From: Bacteroidia bacterium
GTDB taxonomy: Bacteria; Bacteroidota; Bacteroidia; Bacteroidales; CAJPTX01
NCBI GenBank assembly: GCA_905373475.1
Contig: CAJPTC010000012.1
Span: forward strand, 3,939-67,938
Length of the DNA: 64,000 nt
Direction: 5' to 3'
The translations under genes and the position numbers were made by a program. Positions 41,702 to 51,601 of the stretch are shown piece after piece. The notes beneath the pieces are model-generated. The model saw only the letters and a list, made by a program, of their open reading frames with translations. It had not been told where the DNA came from and did no database searches. The stretch's first letter is position 1; every line of letters begins with the position of its first letter.

Positions 41702-44398
41702 ATGGAATATAAAAATCGGCTTTTGCTCATTGACGGTTATGCTCTGCTCTACCGCTCGCACTATGCGTTTATCCGAAATCCGCTCATCACACGCAGCGGC
41801 ATAAATACTTCGGCTGCCTTTGGCTTTATGCGCACCCTGCTAGACTGCGTAGAACAGTTCAATCCCACTCATATTGGCGTTGCATTTGATCTGGGCGGCA
41901 AGACATTCCGTCACGAAATGTACCCCGACTATAAAGCAAATCGCGAAGCAACACCGCAAGAAATAAAGGACTGCCGAGAGGCTGTGCGAGAATATCTGAA
42001 AGTGTTGAATATTGTGGAGCTCTGGGCAGAAGGCTTTGAGGCTGACGATGTAATAGGCTCTATCTCTGCGCATTTAGCCTCAGAGCAGACGCAGGTACTC
42101 ATCTATACTCCAGACAAGGACTTTCAACAGCTCCTAGGACCTAACGTTATCTTACTCCGTCCCAAAAGCACGAATGGCATTGAAATAAAGACTGAAGCGG
42201 ATCTGCTGGCACAATATAACATCAAGTCCCCGCTTCAATTCATTGACATCTTGGCATTGTGGGGCGACACGGCAGACAATGTACCTGGAGTAGATGGGAT
42301 CGGAGAGAAGACAGCTGCGAGTCTTATAGCAAAATATGGGAGCATTGAGCATATCTATGGCAATAGTAGCAAGCTCACCAAAAAGATGGCAGAAAACTTG
42401 CAACGCTGTACTCCCCAACTGAAGCGTGCACAAGAATTGGTGCGCATCCGTTTAGACGCCCCAGTACCGACCAGCCTCGAACAGTATCTAATGCCCTCTG
42501 CACCCGTATATGATGAACTACAAGCGCTCAACCAGAAGTATGAATTTCATGCTCTCGGCGAACGAATAGTAAACTTCTTCTGCAAAAACGCTGAACCCGC
42601 TAACCGCATTACGCTTGACGCCTTCCGTCACAAATTCAAGGTTGTAACCACGTACGAAGCGCTCTCCGCCCTTATTACGGAGCTGAAAATGCTCACTACC
42701 TCTTATGCGTTGTGCCTTGGCACAAATAACTCAGAGCAACTGAATGCCCTCGCACTTTCGTATTACCAAGGCAACGAACAGGTTACTCAATATATTGACC
42801 TCACACAAATTGAACGGCAAGGCGCCGATTGGCAGAGACTACTGAACGATTTCTTTGTTCGCCCCTCACTCAAATGCTACGGCTATGACCTCAAGGCAAT
42901 GCTAAAAAATCTCAAGGGGCTAAAACTACACCTCGAGGCTCAACTCTCCGATATCTTGCTTGCGCACTACCTACTCGCCCCAGAAGCGCTCCATACTCTC
43001 GATGCACTCTGTAACCTCGAGCTACAGTACACGCTACACGAAGAACTTACACCAGAAGCCTCCGCCTCACTTCCTTCGGAGGAACGAAAAGATTATTTGT
43101 GTGAGCGTGCAGCCATGATCTACAAATTGGGGGAACGCTTTGAAAAACGTTTGGAAAACGAAGGTCTAGCTTCTGTGTTTACTACGCTAGAGATGCCTCT
43201 ACTGAGAGTTTTAACGGCAATGGAGGAAGCAGGAGTTGCTATCAACAAAGAGGAGTTAGTAGCATTGCACAATGAGCTAGAAGCTGAGCAAAACGCCACA
43301 GAGAAGGAAATTAGAGAATTAGGGGGCGTAGATGACTTAAAAGTGAGTTCTCCGAAACAGATTGGAATTCTCCTCTTTGAAAAACTTAAAATTGCAGAGA
43401 AAGCCAAGAAGACTGCCACAGGTCAGTACAATACGAGCGAAGGAGAGCTACAGAAGTATGCAAAGGAAAACCCTATTGTCTCGAAAATTTTGAGCTATCG
43501 CGAGACCTCAAAACTTCTTTCCACCTACGTAGATGCGTTACCACGCCTAGTAAATCCATCTACTCAGCTTATTCATGCCTCTTTCAACCAAGCTGTTACT
43601 TCTACGGGACGCTTGAGCTCGAGTAATCCGAATTTGCAGAACATTCCCGTACGCACACCTATTGGAAGAAAAATACGTAAGGCATTTGTATCTCGTTTTG
43701 GAGACGACGGTGTACTCCTTTCGGCAGATTATTCGCAAATCGAGTTGCGCGTGTTGGCACACATTGCTAACGACGAGCATCTAATAGCAGCCTTTCAACA
43801 AGGACAAGACATTCATGCGGCAACTGCTGCGCGTGTCAACGGTGTTGCTTTGGGGGAGGTAACAAAGGAGATGCGCGAACGCGCAAAACGGGTAAACTTT
43901 GGTATTGTATATGGGATAAGTGCTTTTGGGCTTTCGCAACAAATAGGCACCAGCGTAGATGAAGCCGCGCGTTTCATGAAAAACTACTTTGCCCTCTATC
44001 CGAGTATCGAGGCATTCATGAAAAAAACGATTGAAGAGGGACGGGAATTGGGTTACGTAAAGACTCTGTGGGGACGTAAGCGCTACATCCCCGATTTACG
44101 CTCAGACAACCAGAATATCCGCAATGCTGCCGAACGAATGGCTATCAATATGCCTATTCAGGGCACGGCGGCCGATATTATCAAGGCGGCAATGGTAAAA
44201 ATATACACCCTCCTACAGGAGCGCGGCTGCCAAAGCCTTCTGACCACACAAGTGCACGACGAATTGATCTTTGATGTACGGCGCAACGAACTGGAAATGC
44301 TTCGTTCGTTAGTTCGCACAGCGATGGAAACGGTAATAGAATTGCGTGTCCCCCTTCTTGTAGACCTTGCCGTAGGGCAAAATTGGGGAGAGTTGTAA
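41702..44398 (+). CDS. polA: DNA polymerase I, proofreading domain degenerate
   Basis: Pol I fills repair gaps and removes RNA primers. The 898-residue protein has an N-terminal 5' nuclease (LLIDGYALLYRSHYAF, DLGGKTFRHEMYPDYKANR, GDTADNVPGVDGIGEKTA), then a 3'-5' exonuclease-like domain (about 310-480), then the polymerase with motif A DYSQIELRVLAHI, motif B RAKRVNFGIVYGISAFGLSQQ region and motif C QVHDELIFDV. The exonuclease metal ligands are missing: where DTE is expected the sequence reads ALCLGTNNSEQ, and the later acids in YGYDLKAML and ERAAMIYKL are gone. Proofreading is therefore probably absent. Confidence 0.93.
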   Translation: MEYKNRLLLIDGYALLYRSHYAFIRNPLITRSGINTSAAFGFMRTLLDCVEQFNPTHIGVAFDLGGKTFRHEMYPDYKANREATPQEIKDCREAVREYLKVLNIVELWAEGFEADDVIGSISAHLASEQTQVLIYTPDKDFQQLLGPNVILLRPKSTNGIEIKTEADLLAQYNIKSPLQFIDILALWGDTADNVPGVDGIGEKTAASLIAKYGSIEHIYGNSSKLTKKMAENLQRCTPQLKRAQELVRIRLDAPVPTSLEQYLMPSAPVYDELQALNQKYEFHALGERIVNFFCKNAEPANRITLDAFRHKFKVVTTYEALSALITELKMLTTSYALCLGTNNSEQLNALALSYYQGNEQVTQYIDLTQIERQGADWQRLLNDFFVRPSLKCYGYDLKAMLKNLKGLKLHLEAQLSDILLAHYLLAPEALHTLDALCNLELQYTLHEELTPEASASLPSEERKDYLCERAAMIYKLGERFEKRLENEGLASVFTTLEMPLLRVLTAMEEAGVAINKEELVALHNELEAEQNATEKEIRELGGVDDLKVSSPKQIGILLFEKLKIAEKAKKTATGQYNTSEGELQKYAKENPIVSKILSYRETSKLLSTYVDALPRLVNPSTQLIHASFNQAVTSTGRLSSSNPNLQNIPVRTPIGRKIRKAFVSRFGDDGVLLSADYSQIELRVLAHIANDEHLIAAFQQGQDIHAATAARVNGVALGEVTKEMRERAKRVNFGIVYGISAFGLSQQIGTSVDEAARFMKNYFALYPSIEAFMKKTIEEGRELGYVKTLWGRKRYIPDLRSDNQNIRNAAERMAINMPIQGTAADIIKAAMVKIYTLLQERGCQSLLTTQVHDELIFDVRRNELEMLRSLVRTAMETVIELRVPLLVDLAVGQNWGEL

Positions 44399-44450
44399 AC
44401 ACCTACTCACCTAAAACTCATAAAACATTGGTATTTCGTCACTCATACCT

Positions 44451-47400
44451 TTAACGCCTGTCTAATACAACAACGCGCGACGAATCGCCATCTATTTTTT
44501 CTACGTGGATTTGTACGGGGATGCTCTCATTAAGTTCTGCTACATGCGAAATGAGCCCTATACGACGACCCTGTTGTTCGAGGTGTTCGAGTGCTTCGAG
44601 CACCATACGCAGATGATTGGGGTCTAACGAACCAAAGCCTTCGTCAATGAAAAGCATCTCTATGGTATTGCTATGCGCAGAAATAGATGAAAGAGCAAGC
44701 GAGAGAGCTAAGGATACTATAAATTTTTCTCCGCCCGAAAGGGTATCTACATTGCGCTGTGCACCCATCATTTGCGTATCTACAATATTTAGTATGAGCA
44801 ACGGACGATCTTGCTGCGAGAGTTCCGAACGCTCCAAACGGTAGCGTGGCATAATCTGCTCCAGCTGGTAATTAGCAAAGGTTATGAGATCTTGTAGCGT
44901 ATAGCTCTGTGCTATTTCACGGAATTTTCGCCCATTACTACTGCCGAACAAACTATTAAGCTCCTCCCACTGCCCCAATAAAAGCTTCCCATCATCCAGC
45001 TTCTTCTGTAGTTCCCGTCGTCTCTCTTCGTTGTGTTCGTTTTCTTTAGCCCTCAATCTTAACTCTTGCACTCTGCCCTCTACCATCTCTTTTTGATGAG
45101 TGTATTCCAGTAGCCCTTTTTGCAACTCCTCTAGTTCAAGAGCTGCAAGCTCCGTTTTTTTCCGTTCGTGCTCCTCTTGCTGCTTTTCCCGCTCTTTTAC
45201 TATACCCAATTGGTGCTGATATCCCTTTTCTTCTTGCTCACGCACGGTTTTATAGTTCCTTACCTCTTCTGCATTGTGCGTATTGAGCAACTTTATTGTT
45301 TCAGGAGTATAATCGGAATGCTCCTTGTACCAACCCCAGATCTGTTCATCTAGCTTTTGTGCCTGCGCCATTAATTCGGTTATTTGCCCTTGGGTTTGGG
45401 CTTTAGCATTAGATTTTTTTTCTTTCTCCGCCTTAAGCTTTTGAACTTCCGCTTCGTTCTGCTTTCTTTCTATTTCTAGTTTTGTCTTTTTTAGATTGAA
45501 AGCTTCTTGAAGCTGCGCTGGGGCTTTGCCTTTACATTGTTGCTGGTGTTTTTCCTTTAACGTCTTAAGTTCATTTTCATGCTCTTTTTTGCGCTCATCG
45601 CTCTCTTTGTAACGCTGTAAAAGCTTCTCGCGCTGTTGCGTATAGTTCTCCAATAATTTACGCGCCTGCTCCAGTTCTCCTTCAAGGTTGCCTAGTTTCT
45701 CTTGCGTACGCCATACCTCGCATTCAATCCCCACCTTTTCAAGCTCCTTGTTCAGTTGCCTAAGGTCAGATTCTATTTTCAACGCCCGTTCATCCTGATC
45801 AGGGAATTCCAGCGACAGATTCAAAGCCTCCACGGAGGGCAATTTTTCTATATAAGAAGTCAGTGCTGGTATTAGTGCGCCCATATTGCCATCGAATGCT
45901 TCTTTTTGGCTTGTGAGCGTTGTTTCTATGCGAATCTTTGCTTCCTTGCACTGCTCCAATTCTGTTTTTGTTTTTTCGAGCGCCTGACCCACTCTTTCTG
46001 TCTCCTTTTCAATTTCGTCGAGCGATTTACCCGATGCAACTACTGTTTGCATTCCTCTATGTGTATGCAACACACTGCCACACACAGGACAAGGCACACC
46101 TGGGCGGAGATGGGCACGCAGAGTTATCACTTCTACAGCGTCGCACCCTACCAAAATTTTTAGTTCCTGCTCTAATTCTTGCTGCTTTTGTAGAATTCCA
46201 AGCAATTGCACTTCAAGGGCAATGTTCTGTTTACGAAGTTCTTTTTGTACCTCAACATTTTGAAGAAGATTGGTCACCTCCTTTTTGAAACTCTCGTATT
46301 GTTCGTACAAGCCTTTGTATGGCGATAGCTCTTTTAGTGTACTATCTCGCTTAGCGAGCTTCTTCTCCAAGTCTGCAACTGTTTCTTCTTGTTTTTTCTT
46401 TTCTTGAGCGATTGTCATGCCCTCATTTTTTATCTTAGCACATTCCTCCTCGCTCTTCTTTCTTTCATTTTCACTTTTCCCTATAGCCGTAGTGAGTTCT
46501 TCTAGCTGACGCAATGTGTGTTCAAGTTCTGTTCCTTCTTTTTCCAGCACTATTTGTTGCTGTTGTAAAATCTCTAGTTCTTTTTCCTGTTGTAGCAAAT
46601 ATTCGGCTATACGCTTTAGTGCATCTTCATCGGCTATGTAGGATTCTTGTAGTGCCTTTAACTTTTTTTCTACCCTAAGACTATCATCAAGCTCTTGACG
46701 TATCGTTTGGCTTTCTTCCCATTGCTTTACCCAACTATGTGTCTCATCCAACTGCAATAGGCGCATGTGTTTCGCTTCTTTTATTCTCTTAGCCTCTGCC
46801 GTTGCATTGGCAAAAAGGATTGCGCTTTTTTGCCACTCTATGGCAAGCTGGAACGCCTCGAGTTGCTTGCCAAACTGTTTACTTTGCTCTTCATTGGTCA
46901 GTAACTGCGTCTGTAGCTCTCTTTTTTCTTTTTCTGACAGGCACGCCAACTGCTCTATTTGCTGCCTAAGAGTCTCATGCTCCTTTTTAAGTCTATCGTA
47001 ATGGTTGTAGATAGCCGTGGAAATTTGCGTGAAGTTTTCCGTATGCGTAAGGAGTTCGAGGAGGGTTGACTTTTCGTCAGATTTGGCTTCAAGAAATGCT
47101 GCAAAATCGCCTTGCGCGAGGAGTATCGCGCTGGTAAACTGGTCAAAACTTAAGCCAATAATTCCCTGAAGCTTCTGCAAATAGTCTGCTTTACGCGATC
47201 GGCTGTCGTCTAAATGATTTCCGTTGACATCTTCCAGTGTCAACAATTCTGTTTGTAGTGCGCCGTCGGCACGTTTTCCTGCACGCCACACTTCCCAGCG
47301 CGCGGTATAAATTTTCCCTTCGGGCGTCTGAAAACGCACAGAAGCATAGCCCTCGCCAGCACCCCGACGTAAAATCTGTCGCGGGTCGTTCGCACTAACA

Positions 47401-47633
47401 GTATGCTTTCCTACCTGCTCTACGATCTTGCCCTGCTCGCGCGTCCCGTTCAGACGGGGGATCTGGTTGTAGAGGGGCAAACAAATAGCATCCAGAAGTG
47501 TAGATTTTCCAGCTCCTGTTGCCCCTGTTATGGCAAATAAACCTGCACTGGCAAGCGGCTCGCGATCGAAATGAATTTCAAACGCTTCCCGCAACGAAGC
47601 CAAATTTTTGCCCGCAAGCGTTAGGATTCGCAT
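44451..47633 (-). CDS. sbcC: Nuclease SbcCD, subunit C (ATPase)
   Basis: SbcC is the SMC-like ATPase partner of SbcD and opens hairpins and blocked DNA ends. The 1060-residue protein starts MRILTLAGKNLASL and has Walker A GATGAGKST near residue 37, the Q-loop area LAQGDFAAFLEAK, long coiled coils, and a zinc hook with RPGVPCPVCGS near residue 515. The C-terminal lobe has the ABC signature in DTLSGGEKFIVSLALSLAL and Walker B EMLFIDEGFGSLD. It overlaps sbcD by 13 bases. It is convergent with polA. Confidence 0.95.
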   Translation of the reverse strand: MRILTLAGKNLASLREAFEIHFDREPLASAGLFAITGATGAGKSTLLDAICLPLYNQIPRLNGTREQGKIVEQVGKHTVSANDPRQILRRGAGEGYASVRFQTPEGKIYTARWEVWRAGKRADGALQTELLTLEDVNGNHLDDSRSRKADYLQKLQGIIGLSFDQFTSAILLAQGDFAAFLEAKSDEKSTLLELLTHTENFTQISTAIYNHYDRLKKEHETLRQQIEQLACLSEKEKRELQTQLLTNEEQSKQFGKQLEAFQLAIEWQKSAILFANATAEAKRIKEAKHMRLLQLDETHSWVKQWEESQTIRQELDDSLRVEKKLKALQESYIADEDALKRIAEYLLQQEKELEILQQQQIVLEKEGTELEHTLRQLEELTTAIGKSENERKKSEEECAKIKNEGMTIAQEKKKQEETVADLEKKLAKRDSTLKELSPYKGLYEQYESFKKEVTNLLQNVEVQKELRKQNIALEVQLLGILQKQQELEQELKILVGCDAVEVITLRAHLRPGVPCPVCGSVLHTHRGMQTVVASGKSLDEIEKETERVGQALEKTKTELEQCKEAKIRIETTLTSQKEAFDGNMGALIPALTSYIEKLPSVEALNLSLEFPDQDERALKIESDLRQLNKELEKVGIECEVWRTQEKLGNLEGELEQARKLLENYTQQREKLLQRYKESDERKKEHENELKTLKEKHQQQCKGKAPAQLQEAFNLKKTKLEIERKQNEAEVQKLKAEKEKKSNAKAQTQGQITELMAQAQKLDEQIWGWYKEHSDYTPETIKLLNTHNAEEVRNYKTVREQEEKGYQHQLGIVKEREKQQEEHERKKTELAALELEELQKGLLEYTHQKEMVEGRVQELRLRAKENEHNEERRRELQKKLDDGKLLLGQWEELNSLFGSSNGRKFREIAQSYTLQDLITFANYQLEQIMPRYRLERSELSQQDRPLLILNIVDTQMMGAQRNVDTLSGGEKFIVSLALSLALSSISAHSNTIEMLFIDEGFGSLDPNHLRMVLEALEHLEQQGRRIGLISHVAELNESIPVQIHVEKIDGDSSRVVVLDRR

Positions 47634-48835
47634 TGCTGAGCCTCCTGAATTGCTTCACGCAATAAACGCCTGAGGTCGTCGGGAAAAGACATACCGTACC
47701 GTTTCTGATACTCTCGCTCAGCTATTTCTTCAGGCTCGTAGCGATGATCGAGCGTTGAAAGAATTGGTTCACGCTCTTCGCTGCTAGCTATAAGCTTGGT
47801 TTGCTTGAAAGTGGAAAGTCCGCGTCGAGCATAGCGTCCTTTTAGCGCCTCTTCTACCTCTTGCTTAAAAAGAGCAGGCGGAGGAGTTGTATCGGTAATT
47901 TCTAGGTCTAGTATCGGCGCAAAATCGTCAACTGTACCTTCGGACAACGCGCGAAGCTGCTCTAGAATTGATACAGGTGTCCCTGTAAGTTTCAAGAGTT
48001 TAAGTGGCGAGTCAAAAACTTCGTGCGTTACATTGATCTTCTGACCTTCAATGTCTACAACTAAAATTCCTTGCGCTTGCTCTCGGTGCGAGAAAGTGGT
48101 AGCAATAGGAGCGCCTGAATATCTTATATTTTCGGCATCATAAACGCGCTGCTGCCTATGAATATGACCTAGAGCAACGTAGGAATAGGAGATAAAATGT
48201 TGCGCCAGAGATGAACCTTCTAAACCTCCAATCGCGACATACTCAATGTCCTTCTCCTCATTGAGTGTGCTCCCGTGCGCATAGAGATGCCCCATGCAGA
48301 TTTTGGGGCGTTTGTCGTGTGCAAAATGGTTGGCAAGCTCGCGATAGAAGGCTTCAACATAATCTTCTGTCTCGTCTTGTTTGGGAGGACAGTCGCTGGT
48401 ACGTAAAAAGGGCACAGCTAAACAAAGATACTCTATGCCCTTCTTGTCATGTAAGGGTACGGCGAACTGTTCATAATTGATCGAATAGTCTTCGGGATTA
48501 TGAAGGACACTACCCTTGATATGGATATTGAGATTGGCAAGCAGTGCACTCGGGGCTTCGAGGCGCGAACCAGAATCGTGATTACCTGCCGTAATTACAA
48601 TCTGCAAATGGGGTAAACGGCGCGTGACCTCGGTAAGAAAATCAAAATAAGCACGTTGCGCGGCTATAGATGGAGAAATCGTATTGAAGACGTCACCCGC
48701 TACAAGCAAAACATCTGCCTCTAGGCGACAAAGTGTGTCTGCCAACCAAGCCAGAAAAACTACTTGTTCAGGAAGGCGCGCAAATTCGTAAAAATCTAGC
48801 CCCAAATGCCAGTCGGCTGTATGAACGAGCCGCAT
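47621..48835 (-). CDS. sbcD: Nuclease SbcCD, subunit D
   Basis: SbcD is the Mn-dependent nuclease subunit (Mre11-like). The 404-residue protein begins MRLVHTADWHLGLDF and has the phosphoesterase motifs LLVAGDVFN, ITAGNHDSGSRLE, CMGHLYAHGS and ALGHIHRQQ for metal binding and catalysis. The start at 48835 (ATG) is preferred over GTG 6 bases upstream. It is 11 bases after the last FKBP gene and overlaps sbcC, so the five genes form one operon. Confidence 0.95.
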   Translation of the reverse strand: MRLVHTADWHLGLDFYEFARLPEQVVFLAWLADTLCRLEADVLLVAGDVFNTISPSIAAQRAYFDFLTEVTRRLPHLQIVITAGNHDSGSRLEAPSALLANLNIHIKGSVLHNPEDYSINYEQFAVPLHDKKGIEYLCLAVPFLRTSDCPPKQDETEDYVEAFYRELANHFAHDKRPKICMGHLYAHGSTLNEEKDIEYVAIGGLEGSSLAQHFISYSYVALGHIHRQQRVYDAENIRYSGAPIATTFSHREQAQGILVVDIEGQKINVTHEVFDSPLKLLKLTGTPVSILEQLRALSEGTVDDFAPILDLEITDTTPPPALFKQEVEEALKGRYARRGLSTFKQTKLIASSEEREPILSTLDHRYEPEEIAEREYQKRYGMSFPDDLRRLLREAIQEAQQCES

Positions 48836-48846
48836 CGGCACAATAT

Positions 48847-49815
48847 TTATTTCGACTTCGAAGCGCGCACGATACTCATAGAGACAACTAACGGCTCGTA
48901 TGGACGAATTGTGCCTCTACCCGTTTTTTTGTAGGCCAATGCACTGGGTATGACAGCACGTAGCTTTGTCCCTGTTTTTAAACCAACAGTAAGCCCACTA
49001 AAACCACGGATAAGCTTAGAATCTTCACTCGCCTTAAACGACAAAAGAGTGTATTTTTTGGAAGATGAGTAGATGCCATGAAGCTGCGCCACGTCTGCTA
49101 CATTGGTATCAAATAAATATCCCGAAAGCGAGTAGATCTCGTATTGTACCCAAATGGTAGTTGTTTTTTTTATCTCACTACCCGTTCCGACCTCAACAAT
49201 CTTGCGATAGACAGAGTCGTGCTTTTCAAAGCCTGTGTTTTTGGTTAGATAATCGGCGATAAGCGTTTTCTCTCGTTTTTCGGGATCTGCAATAAGTTCG
49301 TAGGGTGTGATGTAGAAAAGAGCGGAGGTGTGATCTGCATTTGTCCAAAGCCCCAATGCCTTTGCTTTAGTGGCTGTTAAGCCTATTACAATCTCATCGC
49401 CTATATGTGCATCCTTAAGGGCTTCAAATATATCGCTCCCGATTCCTTCGGCGCTCATTTCCTTGTATTGCGGAGCATAAAATGTAGACTGAGAGTATTG
49501 GTTATAGGCTCTGGCTCGTTCTGGAATATTCGTCCCCAAGTATGTACCATCTAGGTTTACTGCCCAATAGTTGAAATAAAGCCAAGAGCCCGACTTTATA
49601 GTCTCTCCCGCGGGGTTACTTTTCAATGTTTGCATAAAAGCATTCTCGGAAAGTTTTCGCGATTCAGGGTAGTGTAGCTGCCGATATGCATTGAAACGTA
49701 CCAATTCATCCGTCTCGTCGTACGACGTACTCTTATTGCTACAACTTGCAACAAATAGGAGGCACAAGCTCAGGAGAAGTAGAACAGGGAAAAAGCGACG
49801 CATAAAGAGAGTCAT
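48847..49815 (-). CDS. FKBP-type lipoprotein with two FKBP-like units
   Basis: A 322-residue lipoprotein (lipobox LLFVASC) with a first FKBP-like unit about residues 70-180 (IKSGSWLYFNYWAVNLDGTYLGTN, GSDIFEALKDAHIGDEIVIGLTATKAKA) and a second about 205-318 (TTIWVQYEIYSLSGYLFDTN, IRGFSGLTVGLKTGTKLRAVIPSALAY and PYEPLVVSMSIV). Some active-site residues of FKBP12 are replaced in the first unit. It may be a chaperone of surface or exported proteins. ATG codons at 49815 and 49803 are both possible. Confidence 0.85.
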   Translation of the reverse strand: MTLFMRRFFPVLLLLSLCLLFVASCSNKSTSYDETDELVRFNAYRQLHYPESRKLSENAFMQTLKSNPAGETIKSGSWLYFNYWAVNLDGTYLGTNIPERARAYNQYSQSTFYAPQYKEMSAEGIGSDIFEALKDAHIGDEIVIGLTATKAKALGLWTNADHTSALFYITPYELIADPEKREKTLIADYLTKNTGFEKHDSVYRKIVEVGTGSEIKKTTTIWVQYEIYSLSGYLFDTNVADVAQLHGIYSSSKKYTLLSFKASEDSKLIRGFSGLTVGLKTGTKLRAVIPSALAYKKTGRGTIRPYEPLVVSMSIVRASKSK

Positions 49816-49843
49816 TATCCTAGACGTTTGAACGTTTTCTTAG

Positions 49844-50359
49844 TTATTGCTTACTGACTATTTCAAAATGAAAAAGGAGCGGAGTATTACTCGGAATACG
49901 TCCGAAGGGAACAGCTCCGTAGCCCAGCCTGCTAGGTATGCCAAGCCATCCTTTTGCAGCTCGTGTACCAAAAAGAGCAAGTCCCCGATTTATTCCTTTT
50001 ACCCACTCGTCTTTTCCTACAACGTAGGTTTGTAGTGGGTATTGTGTGTCTGTGGGGTGGAGTTTTTGTTCAGTAATTACACTGCTCTCGTTACTTTCAA
50101 GAGCTAGTTCACGTCCCCCAAGCAGTGCATAGAGCGTATAGCGAAGAAGAAGGACGTCGCCATTTTCAAATTCTAAAGGCACTGCACCCGTTTCAGGCAC
50201 AAAAAACAGTTGTTCTTCTTCAAGAACTTCGCCTAGTCGTTGCATGCGCGCTTTAAGCGTGCTGCGTTCACGTTCCTCCAGTTCCAATTCGTGCAACGCA
50301 TTGCACGACAGGAGGAAATAAGGCAACAATAAGAGGGCTAACAACCACTTAGCGTTCAC
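49844..50359 (-). CDS. Short FKBP-type lipoprotein
   Basis: A 171-residue lipoprotein (lipobox LPYFLLSC) with one divergent FKBP domain: ENGDVLLLRYTLYALLGGREL, then WVKGINRGLALFGTRAAKGWLGIPSRLGYG, then NTPLLFHFEIVSKQ. The loop usually rich in aromatic residues is changed, so activity is uncertain. Its start overlaps the preceding gene by 11 bases. Confidence 0.85.
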   Translation of the reverse strand: MNAKWLLALLLLPYFLLSCNALHELELEERERSTLKARMQRLGEVLEEEQLFFVPETGAVPLEFENGDVLLLRYTLYALLGGRELALESNESSVITEQKLHPTDTQYPLQTYVVGKDEWVKGINRGLALFGTRAAKGWLGIPSRLGYGAVPFGRIPSNTPLLFHFEIVSKQ

Positions 50360-51269
50360 CTGGCTTGAGTTCTAAGAGTTCAATCTCAAAAATTACGGGG
50401 GTGTAGGGAGGGACAATCCCAGTAGAACTTCCTGTGGCTCCAAACGCAATTGCCGACGGAAGTATAAAGAGCGACAATTCGCCTTCGCGCATCATTCGCA
50501 CCGCACGTTCTACCCCGTCAATAACTTGCCACTTTTGTCCGAGCACGAATTGGAAAGACTCTTTGCGTTTTTTGGTAGAATCGAAAAACTCGCCATCAAG
50601 GAATCTTCCTTCAAACTCAATCGTCAGCGTATCGCCATCATGGGGATAATCGCCGCTTCCTGGTCGTTTTTGAAGATAAAAAAGACTATCCACCGCATGC
50701 GGATTCATACGCTCCTTGGTTATATATTGCGCCAAAAGTACACGTTCATAAGCGCTAAAATCTTCAATCCAATGTACGAAGGCTTCTTTGTCTCGCGCAT
50801 AGGAAATCGAATCTTGCAAGGAGAGTACCTTTACATCTACCCGCATAGTTCTCGCCGTATCGAGGAAGTGGGGGAGTGTTGTTTGCAAAGTGTTCTCAAA
50901 GAATTTGCGAGGGTCTAGGTAAAAACTCGCACTATCTCCTTCGCTCAGAAGTGTAAAGCATTCGTCAATAGAGCCCGCATAATTAGACCGTTCGATCTGA
51001 AAGCGTCGTAAACCTACAAAGAAGGTAGAATCTTGCAGGGTGGCATAACGCAATTGCAGGGTTACATAGTCCCCTATAGATGCTCGCCGCTCCCCTTCTC
51101 CAATGGCTGCAAGGCGATAGTAAGTGTCGTCAACGAGTTGAGTATAACCTGCAAGGTAACCCTCAGGTTTATGGCTACAACTTGGCAGAAAGAACAACGC
51201 CAAAAGGAAGAGTACAAATCCCCCAAATATGCCATACCGATTATCTCCGCTACGGAGTAAAACACTCAT
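50349..51269 (-). CDS. FKBP-type peptidyl-prolyl isomerase lipoprotein, first of three
   Basis: A 306-residue lipoprotein (lipobox LALFFLPSC) with a degenerate FKBP-like unit (about residues 60-150) and a canonical C-terminal FKBP domain: GDTLTIEFEGRFLDGEFFDS, VIDGVERAVRMMREGELSLFILPSAIAFG and YTPVIFEIELLEL. It leads the operon of three FKBP lipoproteins and sbcDC. GldI, an FKBP lipoprotein tied to gliding/T9SS in flavobacteria, is the nearest functional comparison, but identity is not shown. Confidence 0.87.
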   Translation of the reverse strand: MSVLLRSGDNRYGIFGGFVLFLLALFFLPSCSHKPEGYLAGYTQLVDDTYYRLAAIGEGERRASIGDYVTLQLRYATLQDSTFFVGLRRFQIERSNYAGSIDECFTLLSEGDSASFYLDPRKFFENTLQTTLPHFLDTARTMRVDVKVLSLQDSISYARDKEAFVHWIEDFSAYERVLLAQYITKERMNPHAVDSLFYLQKRPGSGDYPHDGDTLTIEFEGRFLDGEFFDSTKKRKESFQFVLGQKWQVIDGVERAVRMMREGELSLFILPSAIAFGATGSSTGIVPPYTPVIFEIELLELKPGER

Positions 51270-51292
51270 TATCGCCCACCTACTTACCTATG

Positions 51293-51300
51293 CAAAGTAA
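51293..51300 (-). promoter_or_regulatory. Possible -7 element for the FKBP-sbcDC operon
   Basis: TTACTTTG on the minus strand, one mismatch to TAnnTTTG, 24 bases before the ATG. Confidence 0.4.
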
Positions 51301-51452
51301 GATATTTTTGTTCAAATGCACCCGTGTGCATGAAATATTGTACACACTCTGAGAGTGTTGCAAGGTGGATTTTGCCAATCTGGTGACTTATATCATCTTG
51401 TTTTTTCCAACAAGTGGTCTGCGACATGACACAATAATCGCTTTGCGCATCG

Positions 51453-51505
51453 AACCCCGCCGTATGGTGCGGGTGGGCACTTTCAGCCCAATGTGAAATT
51501 TGGGC
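51453..51505. repeat. CCCCGCCGTATGG repeat, copy 1
   Basis: AACCCCGCCGTATGGTGCGG followed by GTGGGCACTTTCAGCCCAAT and GTGAAATTTGGG. It matches the copy at 54359-54412 with few changes. Confidence 0.8.
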
Positions 51506-51542
51506 GAATATTCGTCCAATATAACACATTGATTATCAATTT

Positions 51543-51570
51543 GTAGGGACAAGGCGTGTGCGCCGCACAC
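51543..51570. repeat. Degenerate P1 palindrome fused to P2 palindrome
   Basis: GTAGGGACAAGGC (broken left arm of P1) runs directly into GTGTGCGCCGCACAC (P2, 51556-51570). The tail ATTGTGATTATTCTCTATAT after it is shared with 63903 onward. Confidence 0.75.
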
Positions 51571-51601
51571 GTATTGTGATTATTCTCTATATCTATTCTG
51601 C

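Noticed and set aside
44181..44402. Small minus-strand frame at the end of polA
   Set aside because: Antisense shadow of the polymerase C-terminus.
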